NCBI RefSeq assembly: GCF_037038585.1
Contig: NC_092524.1
Coordinates: 70,456,552 to 70,520,551 of the forward strand
Reading direction: 5' to 3'
Origin: Patagioenas fasciata
Taxonomy: Eukaryota; Chordata; Aves; Columbiformes; Columbidae
Length of the DNA: 64,000 nt
Shown: in pieces, positions 43,395 through 55,130 of the stretch
Position numbering within the stretch: position 1 is the first letter of the stretch
Layout: every line of letters starts with the position of its first letter
Made by a program: the position numbers and the translations under genes
Notes under the pieces: generated by a model
Told to the model about the DNA's origin: nothing
The model's database searches: none
What the model saw: the letters and a program-made list of their open reading frames with translations, nothing else

Positions 43395-44743
43395 AGTTTC
43401 CTTTGCTGCTGGGAATCCATTTACAATCAAGAAAGCTTCTGAGAATGCAGTTTTGCTCTTGTGACTTGAGGATTTAGTTACAACTGTGGCCTTGTACTGA
43501 AATCAAGTTTGCTTTCCCTCCCCCAACGGCTGTACAGTACCGTACCACTAAAGCAAACCTAGTTTATAATGCAAGTGCCTTCACTTGTTTGTGTATCTGA
43601 CCACCTTAAACCTCCTTTCTCCTGCTGCGGGGAGGAACTGCACCCACCTGAGCGCAAGTTAAAGCGCAGAGCCCTGCGGAGCGGCTCGGGCTGGTTTCGT
43701 TACCCCTGCCCTGCTGAGGGGCCTTTTCCTGAGCAGAATCCACTGTGATACCTCATGTGAGGCTTCAGCTTCGTGTTCTGGGTAGCTGCTGGTTGGCAGA
43801 ACAGCACTCACCCAGCAATTTAACCTAAAGTATTAGAAGAGGCGCTGCCTTAAGTGAGGGGGGAAAAACCCCACTAAAAGTGTCCTTTCAAGGTGGGTGT
43901 AGCCGTGTCAGCTGTGATGCCCACCCCCCCTTTCTGGAAGCGCCGCAGAGGTTTCTGTGCCGCAGCCACGGGTGTTGGAACAGAACAGGCGCTGAACAGA
44001 GACGCGGGCGTTTGCCTCTCGGCTTGAAAGGCAACCCAAGACAGTTCAGAGGACTACTGGATTCCTTGCTTTTATTACAAAAATGAGAATGATCACTTTG
44101 ATCAAAATGAAAAAAGTCTGCTCACACTGTGTACATGAAAAACTAAATACAAAAATCATCCCAACACAGTTTGTGCTTTTTAAAAAAGAATGCAACATCA
44201 TTTTGCACTGCGTTTTCACTTTTGACCCCCACACAGAATAGAAAAGAGGTGTCGCAGCTTGCAAAGGCTGCCAGTGTAGGCTGAAGGGTTTCGATCGTCG
44301 CAACAGGAGCGGGGCAGGCAGCCGTGTCGTGATAGAGCAGCCGTGTCGCGACAGAGCGGGGCCTGGCTCCTGCGCTGCTCACAACAGCTTCGGGGAGAAA
44401 CAACAACAACCCCTGAAAAAAACTACAGCTTAACTGATTAAGTCTATGGAATCATTATGAGGCTGAAAAAATTCTTCAGATATCTCCATAAATTAGTGCA
44501 GGGAATTTTTTAAAAAATGCATTTATGGTAAAGTAGAATTGTACAGAGATACCACTTATCAGTTACCAGCACACAAATCTTGCTTCACACGTACCTCGTG
44601 AACATCAGCTCACCTCACATGCAAAAGACCAAAAAGCAGGTATTACAACAGTTCTTTCATATCCCTAATTTAGAAAAATAGACTTCTTTTTAATTCCATC
44701 TTTGTTGAAACTGCAGCACAGCGAACTTCACTCCCTCTTCAGA
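43395..44743. other. Convergent 3' ends of FKBP3 and PRPF39
   Basis: Holds the 3' UTRs of FKBP3 (from the left) and PRPF39 (from the right). No canonical AATAAA is seen on the plus strand soon after FKBP3. PRPF39 has a signal at 44071-44076. Confidence 0.75.
44071..44076 (-). terminator. PRPF39: PRPF39 poly(A) signal AATAAA
   Basis: TTTATT on the plus strand is AATAAA on the PRPF39 strand, about 670 nt after the stop codon. It would give a 3' UTR ending near 44050. Confidence 0.55.
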
Positions 44744-44794
44744 TCAAGTCGGGTGATAATACTGTCCGTAATTCCACGCGTTCTGGTAGTTGTA
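44744..44794 (-). CDS. PRPF39: PRPF39 exon 14 (terminal coding)
   Basis: 51 bp after [21 protein letters not shown] then TGA. It resembles the human Tyr-rich C-terminus. Confidence 0.95.
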   Translation of the reverse strand, partial: YNYQNAWNYGQYYHPT

Positions 44795-47700
44795 CTAGGA
44801 ACAGAAAAACGAACGCCGTGAGTGCCAGTGCTCGTGTGGCACAGACAACACCGGACAGCGAGCTCCGGTTCCAGGGACGTCACCCAAGCTCCCTCTGTAA
44901 CCGGAACCGTTCCGAAGAGCGCGGCGGTGGCGCGGTGCCCGTGTCACACCCGGCACGTTGGGGTCGGAACCTCGTGAGCGAGCGTGGCCGCAGGGCAGGG
45001 CCTGGGCTGCTCCCCCTCTGGAGCCACCTTCGGTCCTGACCTGAACCAAGGGCTGCGCTCGGCTGCAAGGCCGGGTCTGTACCAGGCTCAGCACAAAGGT
45101 TGCCTGTCGTGTTTCCATTTCCTCAATAAACATGCAGCACCACTCCCAGCAGGACCTCGAACGAAGGAGGGAGCCCGAGGTGCCCTGGCGTTCAACCCAG
45201 AGCTGTGTCCTGGCACCCCTGAGCTGTGTTATGCCCAGCACTGCTGTCCCCACAGCCAGCGCTTTGCAGCAGCAGAGGCCACCGCGCAGACTGTCCCCAC
45301 GGCCCGACCGCAGCCGGCTGCACGCAGGGATGGGGCAGCCACACGTTCTCAGGGGCAGCACAAACATCACACAAGAGCGGCCCCAAAGACAAGCTAGCGA
45401 ACAGGCTGGTTTTGCACACACTATGTACTAGTGCAGTGCAATCCCTACAGAGACGTTAGAGGAACTACCAGCTGGGGAAAGGAACTATCAAAACACACCT
45501 GAGGTGACTCTCCCGGGCAAAACACTCCCAGGTCTATTGCCTTCAGGCAGCAACATCCCTGCCGCCAGACCCCTCACCTTGCTCTGCACTGGAATTATTT
45601 TACAGTTGTGTTTCCTTCTGTGCAGACATTCAAACCCGCCTGGACACCTTCCTGTGGAACCTCAGCTGGGTGTTCCTGCTCTGGGGGGATTGCACTGGAT
45701 GAGCCTTCCAGGTCCCTTCCAACCCCTGACATTTTGGGATTCTGCGTGTCACAGCCCATGGAGGAACCAAGAAGAGCAGGAGCTCAGTTTTGACTCCGGG
45801 CTTTCCTCCCCGCAACGCGCGGACGCTCAGAACACGAGCGCAGACCCACCTGGTACCAGGCGTTGTAGTTGTACGCTGCCTGGTTCACCTGCATGTCCCC
45901 GTCCAGCATCTGCGCCGACGCCAGGGTCGGGTCGTCCGTGAGCATCTTCTTCTCGTCTGGCTCCTCGGATCTGCCAAGGGAAAACTTGTTGGTAAATGGA
46001 GTTTGTGATCAAACTGTGAGCGTGAGTTCGTGTGAGACACGTTAGAATGGCTAAGGGTTAGTAGTACTTTTAAACTTGGTGCCCTGTCCAAGCAGGATAA
46101 CGGAACTTGATTTCGAGAGAGACAGCAGTACATTGTGCTTCAGAACACTGTTGAATTGTTCTGCTCAACCTGAGGCACCAAGAGCGTGTTCCTGCTCAGA
46201 CACAGAATCACTTTTACCAGTACTCTCTAATTTTTCTGTGATACACAATTGAGAAAGGTATTTTCCAATAAACCTGCTCGCAAATATTTTATCCAACAAT
46301 ACAGCCCTATTTAGTTTATATTTTAAGTAATGAAAAAGCAGAGATCTTATCCTTGCAAGCAGTAGGTTTAAAGCTGAAAAATACATGTATGTATATATAT
46401 ATACACACACATATATATATACACACATAAAGAAAAAACCCAAGCAGTGTCCGAGCTCGCTCTCTGCAGGGTGTTCAGAGTGTTTCCCATGTCCAGCCCC
46501 TCACCCGTTCTCCGCTCTCCTCTTCAAGGCCTCCTGCTCCTTCAGGAGCGCCTGGTGCTCATCATAGGCATCCAGAAGCCTGAAGGAGACAAGAACACAT
46601 AGAGCTTCGCTCACCGCTTTCATGGGAGCATTTCAAACACGAGCAAACACTTTAAAATGACCATTTCAAGCTAAAACTACAACAACATTCTAAACCAAAA
46701 TCATCAACCAATTTTAATCAGCGACCCACCATGAAGATGGGAAAGCCAACAAGCTTCATGTGAAGGGGGATTCCACAACGCAGAGTGAAAAACCTGCTGG
46801 TAGCTCAGAAATTCCCAACCTGCTCAACTTCTCTCCCACTTCGTGCAGTTCCTTTATAAAGTATGAACCTATTTGTGTGCAGCTGCTTCTCGTGGTGACC
46901 GCGCTCCCGCGGCCGCACGCTGGCGCCGGCCATGCCACACCGGCATTGTTTAAATACTGCAAATCACCACTATACAGAATTATTACAGCGCCACAGTATC
47001 ACCTACAGCCCTTTCCCAAACAACAGGGGAAGCACGGGTGTATTTAACACAAAACAAGAGTCATATTATTAATGATCAAGTATAACCATATGTTGCTGAG
47101 CGAGAGGGGGATAATTCTACTTCCCAGCTAAAATTCCTACTAATAGCTGAATATCATTTGATCTGCTCTGTACCAGTTTACAAGGTATCATGTGCAAACT
47201 GCTGCTTCTGCCAAAATTCTGCTGAAAACCATTTCTGGTGCTTATTCTGTGCTCCAGGGTTATCTGGGAGCTGAACTCCTCGTTTTGTTTGATCCCAAAC
47301 CCGCAGCGCTTGGCTGGGGTGCAGGTCAGAAGATGAGAGCCAGCGGAAACCAGGGACAGGTATCGATAAAAACACACGCAGCTGAGAACTAACTCACCGT
47401 TAGTCCTTCCAAGTTAATTACCTGCTAAATGTGAATAGGAACAAGTGCTTGTTGGACAATAAAGAGGAAAAAAGTAGATATAGTTTTAATTAATTTACCT
47501 GATGCTCCCACATAACTGTACAGCATCGTTAATGCTTCTGAACATAGAAAAATCCAACCTGTGCCGTTTTGGAACCTCAAGCAGCAGCTGACAGGGTACA
47601 GAGCACCAAATGACAGCCGTCACAAAACACAGCATGTTCACTTTGAGGATCCCCCACTATAAACTCAGCAAGAGAAAACCACAGGCAGCACTTACGGGCA

Positions 47701-50700
47701 GCAGGATTTTACTCTATGAGGCGCTGGGTATCTCAGAAAAAAATGATCATTTTTTGAGAAGATATTCCTATTTAAAACCAGGAGTTTGGTTCAGAAAAGC
47801 AGCTATTCCTCAGCAGAGCCCCAAGCAATGGATACCACTAGCCCTACTCCTTCCCTGCTCCCACAAGCACTCTCTAGGGGACCCGCGTTTGGCCGCCGCA
47901 AAGGTTACATCTTACTTGTTCACATCAGAACCAAAATCTTCAAGAAATTCCACTTTTCGCTGAGAAAACGTAATCCTCATTTTTATAGACAAGGCGCCCT
48001 TGACAGCTTTATCGAAACAACTCAAGATGTTCTCTTCGTTCAGCTTGAGATCGCCGCTGTACTCCATCTCAAGCAAGTTGAGATACAGCTTCGTGTTTTC
48101 CTGTGCAAAAGATGTACGAGAAGTCGCACGTGTCACACTGCGGTATTAGAGCCCAATGTATGTTCACCAGATGCATACAGAACGTTTACATCATAAACAC
48201 ACGTTAGAATAGTCAATAAGATTTTCTTTCTACAGAGAGATCTGAAGTGATCTAACAGCACAAAAGCACGTGTCACTCTGGGCTAATAGTAAGCCAGTAG
48301 TATTTGGAGTGCCAAATACTACGAGTCCTGTCTACACAAGCAATGCTGTTCACCCGCAGATGTGAACGCGCCTACAATATTTAAGGTTCTAAAAAGGAAA
48401 CAGGAAGGTATGAAGCACATGGTGCTTCTGGTGAAGAACTTTGCAAACTTCCAGATTTGCCAGCTGCAAATACGGCAACATCAGTTTAGAGGGACTGGTG
48501 TCTCCACGCGGTAAGGAAACCTTACGTACAGTTACAATTCCTGTCATCATTGTTGCCATATATATAAAAAAAATTAAAGGTTGAGAAAAAGAGCAGGTTT
48601 TTTACCACAGCAAGGAGGGAACACATACTTTGTCGATCTCTATGGCTTCTGACAGCACTTTTCTTGCCTTTGGGAGGTTTTTCTGTACTTTGAAGAGGTG
48701 TCGAGCTAACTTGATGGCGTAAAATGACGATTCGCTAATCGATTTGGCGTTCCTAACAGCTTCTTCAAGCAGGTGTTCGGCTTCCTCCATGTTCCCGTGC
48801 CTGCGTTCTAAGCTCACTCTCCGCAAGCGAATCATCGCCAGCCCTAGAACACACTCCTCAAAGGTCTTCAAGATCCTTCTCGCTTCGTCGATGTTGCCTG
48901 AAACACGGTGAAGATGCTTTAAGACACGAGGCACCCCACAGGCTCTTCCCAACGGCCCTCCCAGCGCAGCGAGGGGAGCGCTTACCCTGCTGCTCCTCGA
49001 AGGCCGCCCACAGCATGTGCACCATGGGCTTCTTGGGCAGGTGGATGGTGCAAGCCCTGCTGTAGACGTGCCGCACTCCTTCGATGCTGTGGTTCTCCAT
49101 GTATTTGGCATACTACAGTCGAAAACAGAGCAGAGACGGGAAATGTAAAGCTTGTATTTGTCTTTAAAACCAGGACAGAACGATAAAATTCTTTTGTTTA
49201 AACCCATTCAGCACCTTTATTGAACCACTAGACTAGTTTCTGTAAGGAAGGACGTAGAGAGGCAACGAAGTTGGCATATGCAGCAGTCAAATCTGGTTGC
49301 AAGCAGACCATCTCCTAATGCAACAGATATAGTTATATATGAACAACGTTCCACAAGAGTGCAACGGTTAGTCACTAGGTCAAGGTGTGCAATCGGTAGG
49401 AGATGGGTGGTAAAGCGCTTCCCTTACCTTGATCCAGAAGTCCTCATAGAGGGCACATGAAATAACACATCTTTCAAAGAGGACCACAACTCGCTCATGA
49501 GTGCCGTTCTCTATCTCAAACTCTAAGTACTCTTTCCAGTTTTTCAGCTGAATTTTCTCCAGAGGTTTGACGTGAAAGTAAGGCCTCTTTATCTGCAAGA
49601 GTCACAGGACGGCCGCTGGTGACTCCCGAGCCCACCACCAACGTGCTTCAACAACACAAAGAGCCACACACTGCTCAAATCATTCCACTGCAACAAACAG
49701 GGCTTCAGAACCACCCATCGTTATCTATTCGAGCCTGCTGGGGTGACCCAAGCATTGATCAGATGTTACAGTCACATTCTGGACTAGTGACTTGCGAGCA
49801 CAAGTGTTTAGAGAAGCTGAGGAAGAATCAGTGCAGTTTCTCCCTGTGGTCATGTCATGAACAGCAACGGATGGTGCCCCCGCACGCACACCCGGCCAGC
49901 TCAAGTACTGACTGCTGGGCTAGCGCGTCCCACCAACCAAACCCAGCACTGGGCTGAGAACCACGGCAAGGGAAAGCAAGGCATCAAGCTGAACCTCCTA
50001 TGAACTATTCACATTAAACTGGCGCTTCCAAAAGCTAACACAATTGCATTGTCACTGAGGAGTACAAGAGGAGCTGGCTGGGACTGAGCTCAGCAGAGAC
50101 ATTCAAACATTGAGCTAAACACAAAGCCTCCTTCCAGAGAGCTTCTGCTTCTTCACTGTTCATCTTTAGTTTTACCTGATCATTTCTCTCCCGTACTGCA
50201 ATTCCACCTCAGAGACATCCATACAAATGGATAAAGAACTTACAACAATTCAGGAGCAACATTCAATTCTTCAAGGCCACCTGAAATTTAATGCACATCA
50301 CCCCCTTCCTGCTCCTCGCTGAATCCCACTATGGAACCCTAGACCCCACTTGGACAAACTCACAGGTGCCTTGTTCCTGCTCACGTAACAGCAGAGCAGG
50401 TCTAAGCGCTCTCCTGCTCTGATGTCCATCTCCCTAATTGCTGTCTGTTATAAAGACACATTTAACTTTATATGTCAAGCTCCTCACAGTCCAACAAAGT
50501 GCAACAAGGCAAGATGGCAGAGCTGACATCACAGAACCGCTAAGGAGCCTGTGTCCAACACCTGGGACAGACTTTCCATGTACTTTTCAAAAAGAAGTGA
50601 ATTTAAAACAAGAACCACGTTATGCAATACAGGAAAAAGACTGAGAATTTAAAAATCCAGGTTGTTTTTTCAAAAGCAGAAAAAGTTCCACATTTGCAGT

Positions 50701-53700
50701 GATTAAATGATTAGTTTGTTTAATTACTTTTAATACATCACACATAGGAGCTGCATGTTGTGATGGTTACTTTTGGAAAATGAGTTAACTGATTTCAGGC
50801 TTGAAAGTGTAATGTTAAAATACAAAACCACAGAAATCTCACTCTCCTTTTAGGACAGGCTTACCTTTCCCATTACAATTACCTTCATCCCCTTATTACT
50901 GTGCAACAGCCTGGACACATGAGGCAGCAGTGACAGGCACAGAATTTCATACATGTATATTTAAGCCCAACAACAGCTTCAACTCTAAGTCCTAACTGTT
51001 ACTCGACATTCCGAGCTCCCGGCCTTATGTTTAAACCTTTTGTGCACACTGCCTTACGCAGAAAAAAACCACACTTACCGCTTCTTCGAACGTCCACCGC
51101 TTACTGACTTCATGTTCGTTGTGGTTAAAGATCTCCTGGTGAATCTCAATGATCCTGTGCCTCATGTTTTCTACCTCAGTGACTAGCTAAAAACAGAATT
51201 TTCAACAATGTAACACAGGTGGACACCGCATCACCTTTGCAAGTGCATTTTACAAGGACAGCAAGATGCACAAGTTAGAAGATGCAGAGATGCATCGACC
51301 ATGACCCCGAACAGCCAGGGGATGGACGCTGCCCTGAAGGCGCCTTGGCCCTTAGCACAACCCCACTGAGCTGGTTTTCTATCGTCAAGCTCTTATGCTA
51401 AAGATGATTTGAGAACAGAGATGAATTTGGATCCAAGTCAAACTTGGTTTCAGCCCGTGTACATTTTCGGAGTTTTCTTAGGCCTTCGATGGCCACAAAG
51501 CCACGCAGAACATTGCTGATGAAGAGCTTTCTCAGACCACAGCTCCTAACCTTTAACCTGGAACTACTGATATTCATTCCCAAAGTTCTGCACATCGCTT
51601 CCTTAATTTTTTAACTCCATTTCTTCAATACCTATGAAAACACCCGAAAGGTGTGTTCTGGAGACAAAGGTTGTTATCACGTGAGCCAAACAGCGCTGAC
51701 ATGCAAGAGAACTCTGGGAACACCTCAACTACAGACAAAATTGCCCACAACCAAACGAGTGTTGCAGCCCCAGCCCCTGTGCGCGGGCACCTTGGCAGGG
51801 TCGGTGATCTCCTCGGTGCCCGAGGGCAGGTCGTCCGCGGGCTGCGCGTCCTCCCCGCTATGGCCGTTGGCAGACGCCAGCTCCCTGCGCAGCTCCACAA
51901 ACTGCTCCGTGGTCAGGAAGTCTCGAGGCAAGTTGTTCTGTATATGTTCTTTAAACCTAAGACAGGCAGAAACAAGTCAACATAAATTTGATGATTTCTG
52001 TTGCAATATTCTGCGTAACCAAGCACGGTAATAAACCCTAGTGGGGTCTGGCATTATTTTATTCATCTAGAGCAACACTGAGGATGCAGCTTCTGACAAA
52101 ACAGAGACAAAAAGCAACTTCTACCATCCACCAGACTTGAAAAGCTTCACATTTCAAAGAGAAATGAAAGGAGGGTGAACTTCATCGGCAAAGACAGCCC
52201 TCTTACCATGTAAAAGGGATGGCACAGGACAAGACTGGTTTTAGAGGAAGACACCTCGCTTTCAAACCCAAAAGATCTGTAGAAATTACGGGGAAGACCG
52301 ATGCAGAATTTAACGGAGGTTTCCTCTTGACCTCTCCATATGAATGCAGAATTTTACTGCCTAAAACTCAGCCACGTACTGCTCTTCAGTCAACTGAATC
52401 AGTTTCACCACCCGTGAGCACCGCATGAGGAACTGAAGCCCAAAACTTCTCATTCTGATTTTCCAAAGACATCCTCTCTTCTTCCTCTCAATTGCAAGGC
52501 CTCCCTTTATTTCACAGCAGAACTGGTGAATTTAACTAAAACCAAATTCCTACAATGTGTATGCGTACTTTAAAACAATCAAACCGTACGAGCGCACCAA
52601 TAAGTAAATCAGTATATAAAATTCAGTAACTAATTCAAGCTCTTGCTCTGAGTGAACGTTTTCCCACAGCAGCAGGTTAGCGAGCGCTCAAGAAACTCAG
52701 TGTTAACGAAGTCTGTTTTCTCCTCACCTCTGGAAATGGTGACTGTAGAGCTGCGTTGGAATCCCAAGGATGCGGTCGTATATGGACGTGACTTCCCGCA
52801 GGTTTCCCTGCTCGCTTTCCCAGTTTATATACATTTCCCACAGCCTGTCAGAGCGGAAATCTGTCCCCGCAGCTAAGACTGCGTGTTCATAAGCTCTGAA
52901 AATGAAACAGTTTGACAGTTGTTTCTGGATGTGGTGAGAGAACAAGAAAAGTTGTGTCTCTTATTTATCTAAAGATCAGGAGCATCCTCATTTACTCACA
53001 ACCACACTTATATTCATTATTCAAAGTATTTTCCAGGTATCTGTATGGAGATCTCTAGAATTTTACAAGGTTCGCTCTCATGTTTTTTCCTCCAGCTCTA
53101 CCACAACAGAACAAACAAAGGCAACAGGAACTCAAGATATCAAGAAAATACAAAATCTTTACAAGTTCTATTTCGTAAAGATTCCAAACCCGCTACTTAT
53201 AGCGGTTCCACACACCAAAGTTATACATCGATCATACACCTAGAAGCTGCTTCAGTGTAAGTTTGGCTAAGGTTTTGGGTCAAGCTTTAGTCCAACCTCT
53301 TACTCTAAGCAGCACCTCCGCCAGCAACAAGGGGGAACACATTCCAGCCATACTCCAAAAACCTCCAAGGAACTAAATTCTAAAAATTTCTATGAGAAAC
53401 CTCTTCCAGCGCTGCACTAAGCATCGCCCACCGTCTAGTCTAAAGGTCTCTACCCCTTCTTATGGAATCTGGTTCCACCATCTCCTAACAATCCTGAAGG
53501 CACCTGCGGGCTGCTATCAGCTCGCCCTTAGCTCCAGCTGACTAACTCGACCGCAGTGCTACAGACCGCGGGTACGGGCTCCTCGTACCACCCAGGCTGC
53601 TTTCAACTTACCCCCGAATAGTGCTGTTAGTTTCAGGGTCAGCAGGGTCCAAGGTCTCCTTTAAGAAGTTTATATAATGTATCCAAAGATCAACACTAAG

Positions 53701-55096
53701 AGGAATTGCCTGAAGCCCTCTGCGATAAACCTATGAAGAGAACGGGAACTGTACTTCAAATACTCACTGGTGTCCTAAGAGAGAGGCAACACTGTGTTGT
53801 CCGGTGAACCTTAGAAATACTAATTACTGGAATTTTGTTTAAATAATCTACCATTACCATTTGGGTGGAGGTTGGATAGAACATGGCAATGTTCTGATCT
53901 CCACGTGCAGAGTCTTGATCTTCAAAGCGCAGCGGTCCCTGCATTCTGACCAGGTTGTGTGGGCAGGCTTTGGGGTACAGACCATAGGGCACAGACCCAT
54001 TAGAGCATCATTGACAGCGTCTGACCAAAAATGCAATAAGATGTAGCAATTGTGACCAGCAAACCAACTATATTGCTTTGAAAATGAGTAATAAATGTAA
54101 GTGACAGAAAAGCCCTGCCCTACTTGTTAAGCTGCAGTGTAATACAGAGGCTTGCACTGCAAAGCTTGACAAACTGTAGAGGTTTAACGCACCTGCCAAC
54201 AAAGAGAAAAAACATTAGCTACAAATGCCACAGACGTGACAAGTGCAAACAAAATCCCTACAAACCTGGCCGTACACGGCAGGTACTGGCAGCCAAATGA
54301 CTCGCGGGAGGTTGGTCATTATTTGGCTAACCGGGCCGAGGCAGAGCTGGCCCAGCTCCCTACATACCTCATCCGACTGCTTAACGTTGTCGTGGCGCTT
54401 TTCAAGGTCTGCGTACTTTTTCCAATACCCATAGCAATATGGATAGTGCGTGAAAAACCTGTCAAACGCTTTCCTGGCCGCTGGTAAGTGGTTCTGCAAG
54501 AAATACACAATAAAAGAAATTAGTCCTTTCCTTAAAAAAGCACCTCACTTTATTTTAAAAACCGTTATTGTTTTAATATTGTCTTTAAAAGGGTCGATTG
54601 TATTTTGTGATCTCTGCTGATGACACTGGCAAAGGCAACTGTCTCCAAACAGAATCTGTGAAAGCCCGACGTGCAGTTCAAGTCTTGCCACTGGAATATC
54701 CAGGACTTGGCTTGGTTTACTTTGTTTCCTTCTGGAAGGCTAAGGACCAAGGGCCCATGCACTAACCTCCTGCTCCACGTACTGCAGCAGATACACCCAT
54801 CCTGTGAAATCCTGGGGATTGTCGTCCACCACTTTCCAGAACTTGTCAAAGTCTGGCGGGAAGCCAGCCTCAATATCTGTTGTCTGTAAACTCTCGATAT
54901 TTGGAATTTCACTCTCCTCCGTGTTCTCCTCATTCAGGCCAGGGGAACTATCAGGTGACTGCTCCATCTCAGTCACACTCATAATTTCTGTACTGAAGTC
55001 CATATGCTGTTCTTCTGTCGCTGTTTCGGCGCCATTGTCCGTGCTCTCGTTGCTGGCAGTCGGCTTCTCCTCCTCGGGGTTATCCGAGTTCTCCAT
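44744..55096 (-). CDS. PRPF39: PRPF39, U1 snRNP-associated pre-mRNA processing factor
   Basis: Nuclear HAT-repeat protein that binds U1 snRNP and helps 5' splice-site choice. Thirteen coding exons: 54767-55096, 54368-54493, 53612-53730, 52728-52895, 51791-51956, 51079-51186, 49428-49592, 48986-49112, 48629-48897, 47916-48100, 46505-46579, 45850-45970, 44744-44794. They sum to 669 codons plus stop, the same as human. Layout: acidic N-terminus ([20 protein letters not shown]), then HAT repeats with Trp/Tyr signatures ([106 protein letters not shown]), and a Tyr/Asn-rich tail ([20 protein letters not shown]). The start at 55096 has a strong context (GCC ATG G) and matches the human N-terminus. 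It hosts a C/D snoRNA in intron 10 and a candidate poison exon in intron 3. Confidence 0.98.
44795..45849 (-). other. PRPF39 intron 13 with a CR1 fragment
   Basis: 1.05 kb. Contains a short CR1 3' end at 45616-45743, otherwise nothing recognised. Confidence 0.8.
45616..45743 (+). mobile_element. CR1 3' fragment, about 130 bp
   Basis: CAGACATTCAAACCCGCCTG through GGTCCCTTCCAACCCCTGAC, same subfamily as 39212-39882. Antisense to PRPF39. Confidence 0.9.
45850..45970 (-). CDS. PRPF39: PRPF39 exon 13
   Basis: 121 bp; [20 protein letters not shown] and [17 protein letters not shown], donor CAG|GTGGGT, phase 0. Confidence 0.94.
45971..46504 (-). other. PRPF39 intron 12 with AT/AC microsatellite
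   Basis: 534 bp. A mixed (TA)n/(CA)n run occupies 46385-46428. Confidence 0.85.
46505..46579 (-). CDS. PRPF39: PRPF39 exon 12
   Basis: 75 bp; [19 protein letters not shown] and RRAEN, phase 2 on both sides, donor GG|GTGAGG. Confidence 0.94.
46580..47915 (-). other. PRPF39 intron 11
   Basis: 1.3 kb; no feature seen. Confidence 0.8.
47916..48100 (-). CDS. PRPF39: PRPF39 exon 11
   Basis: 185 bp; [20 protein letters not shown] and [20 protein letters not shown], ending AA|GTAAGA in phase 2. Confidence 0.96.
48474..48557 (-). ncRNA. SNORD127: C/D-box snoRNA, SNORD127-like
   Basis: 84 nt in PRPF39 intron 10, on the host strand. Terminal stem GGCAACA / TGTTGCC pairs perfectly (7 bp). C box ATGATGA follows the 5' stem and D box CTGA precedes the 3' stem. 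The segment just 5' of the D box (GTCCCTCTAA) is complementary over 10 nt to TTAGAGGGAC in 18S rRNA. The fifth base from the D box pairs with the G of TTAG, consistent with 2'-O-methylation of that G. Human SNORD127 is hosted by PRPF39 and, from memory, guides 18S Gm1447. An internal hairpin (GTAAGG/CCTTAC) lies between the guide halves. The snoRNA is about 70 nt from the exon 10 donor, processed from the intron. Confidence 0.9.
48629..48897 (-). CDS. PRPF39: PRPF39 exon 10
   Basis: 269 bp; [20 protein letters not shown] to [16 protein letters not shown], donor AAA|GTATGT, phase 0. Confidence 0.96.
48986..49112 (-). CDS. PRPF39: PRPF39 exon 9
   Basis: 127 bp; [20 protein letters not shown] and [13 protein letters not shown], ending CAG G|GTAAGC in phase 1. 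Confidence 0.96.
49428..49592 (-). CDS. PRPF39: PRPF39 exon 8
   Basis: 165 bp; [40 protein letters not shown] and ALYEDFWIK, donor AAG|GTAAGG. Confidence 0.97.
49593..51078 (-). other. PRPF39 intron 7
   Basis: 1.5 kb; no feature seen. Confidence 0.8.
51079..51186 (-). CDS. PRPF39: PRPF39 exon 7
   Basis: 108 bp; [20 protein letters not shown] and [16 protein letters not shown], donor GCG|GTAAGT. Confidence 0.95.
51187..51790 (-). other. PRPF39 intron 6
   Basis: 604 bp; no feature seen. Confidence 0.8.
51791..51956 (-). CDS. PRPF39: PRPF39 exon 6
   Basis: 166 bp; [20 protein letters not shown] and [13 protein letters not shown]. The donor AAG|GTGCCC is weak at +4 to +6. Confidence 0.93.
51957..52727 (-). 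other. PRPF39 intron 5
   Basis: 771 bp; no feature seen. Confidence 0.8.
52728..52895 (-). CDS. PRPF39: PRPF39 exon 5
   Basis: 168 bp; [20 protein letters not shown] and [20 protein letters not shown], phase 2 on both sides. Confidence 0.96.
52896..53611 (-). other. PRPF39 intron 4
   Basis: 716 bp; no feature seen. Confidence 0.8.
53612..53730 (-). CDS. PRPF39: PRPF39 exon 4
   Basis: 119 bp; [20 protein letters not shown] and [13 protein letters not shown], ending CGG GG|GTAAGT in phase 2. Confidence 0.95.
53858..54020 (-). other. PRPF39: Candidate PRPF39 poison cassette exon (163 bp)
   Basis: Lies in intron 3 between phase-0 exons 3 and 4. Bounded by GCATTTTTGGTCAG| and AAATG|GTAATG. If included it would read ACG CTG TCA ATG ATG CTC TAA, a stop at codon 7, and 163 bp is not a multiple of three. 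Two other frames are open throughout, and an internal near-repeat (GGTCTGTGCCCTAT, GGTCTGTACCCC) gives it a non-random look. Inferred from sequence only. Confidence 0.4.
54368..54493 (-). CDS. PRPF39: PRPF39 exon 3
   Basis: 126 bp; [20 protein letters not shown] and [19 protein letters not shown], then SDE before GTATGT. Phase 0 both sides. Confidence 0.96.
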
Positions 55097-55130
55097 GGCG
55101 CAGGTTACTGCTGCTGCGCAGAACCAGATC
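54767..55130 (-). CDS. PRPF39: PRPF39 exon 2 (5' UTR plus start codon; coding from 55096)
   Basis: Acceptor TTCCGCAG, 34 nt of leader, then [17 protein letters not shown] to [14 protein letters not shown], donor GAG|GTTAGT. 110 codons. Confidence 0.95.
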
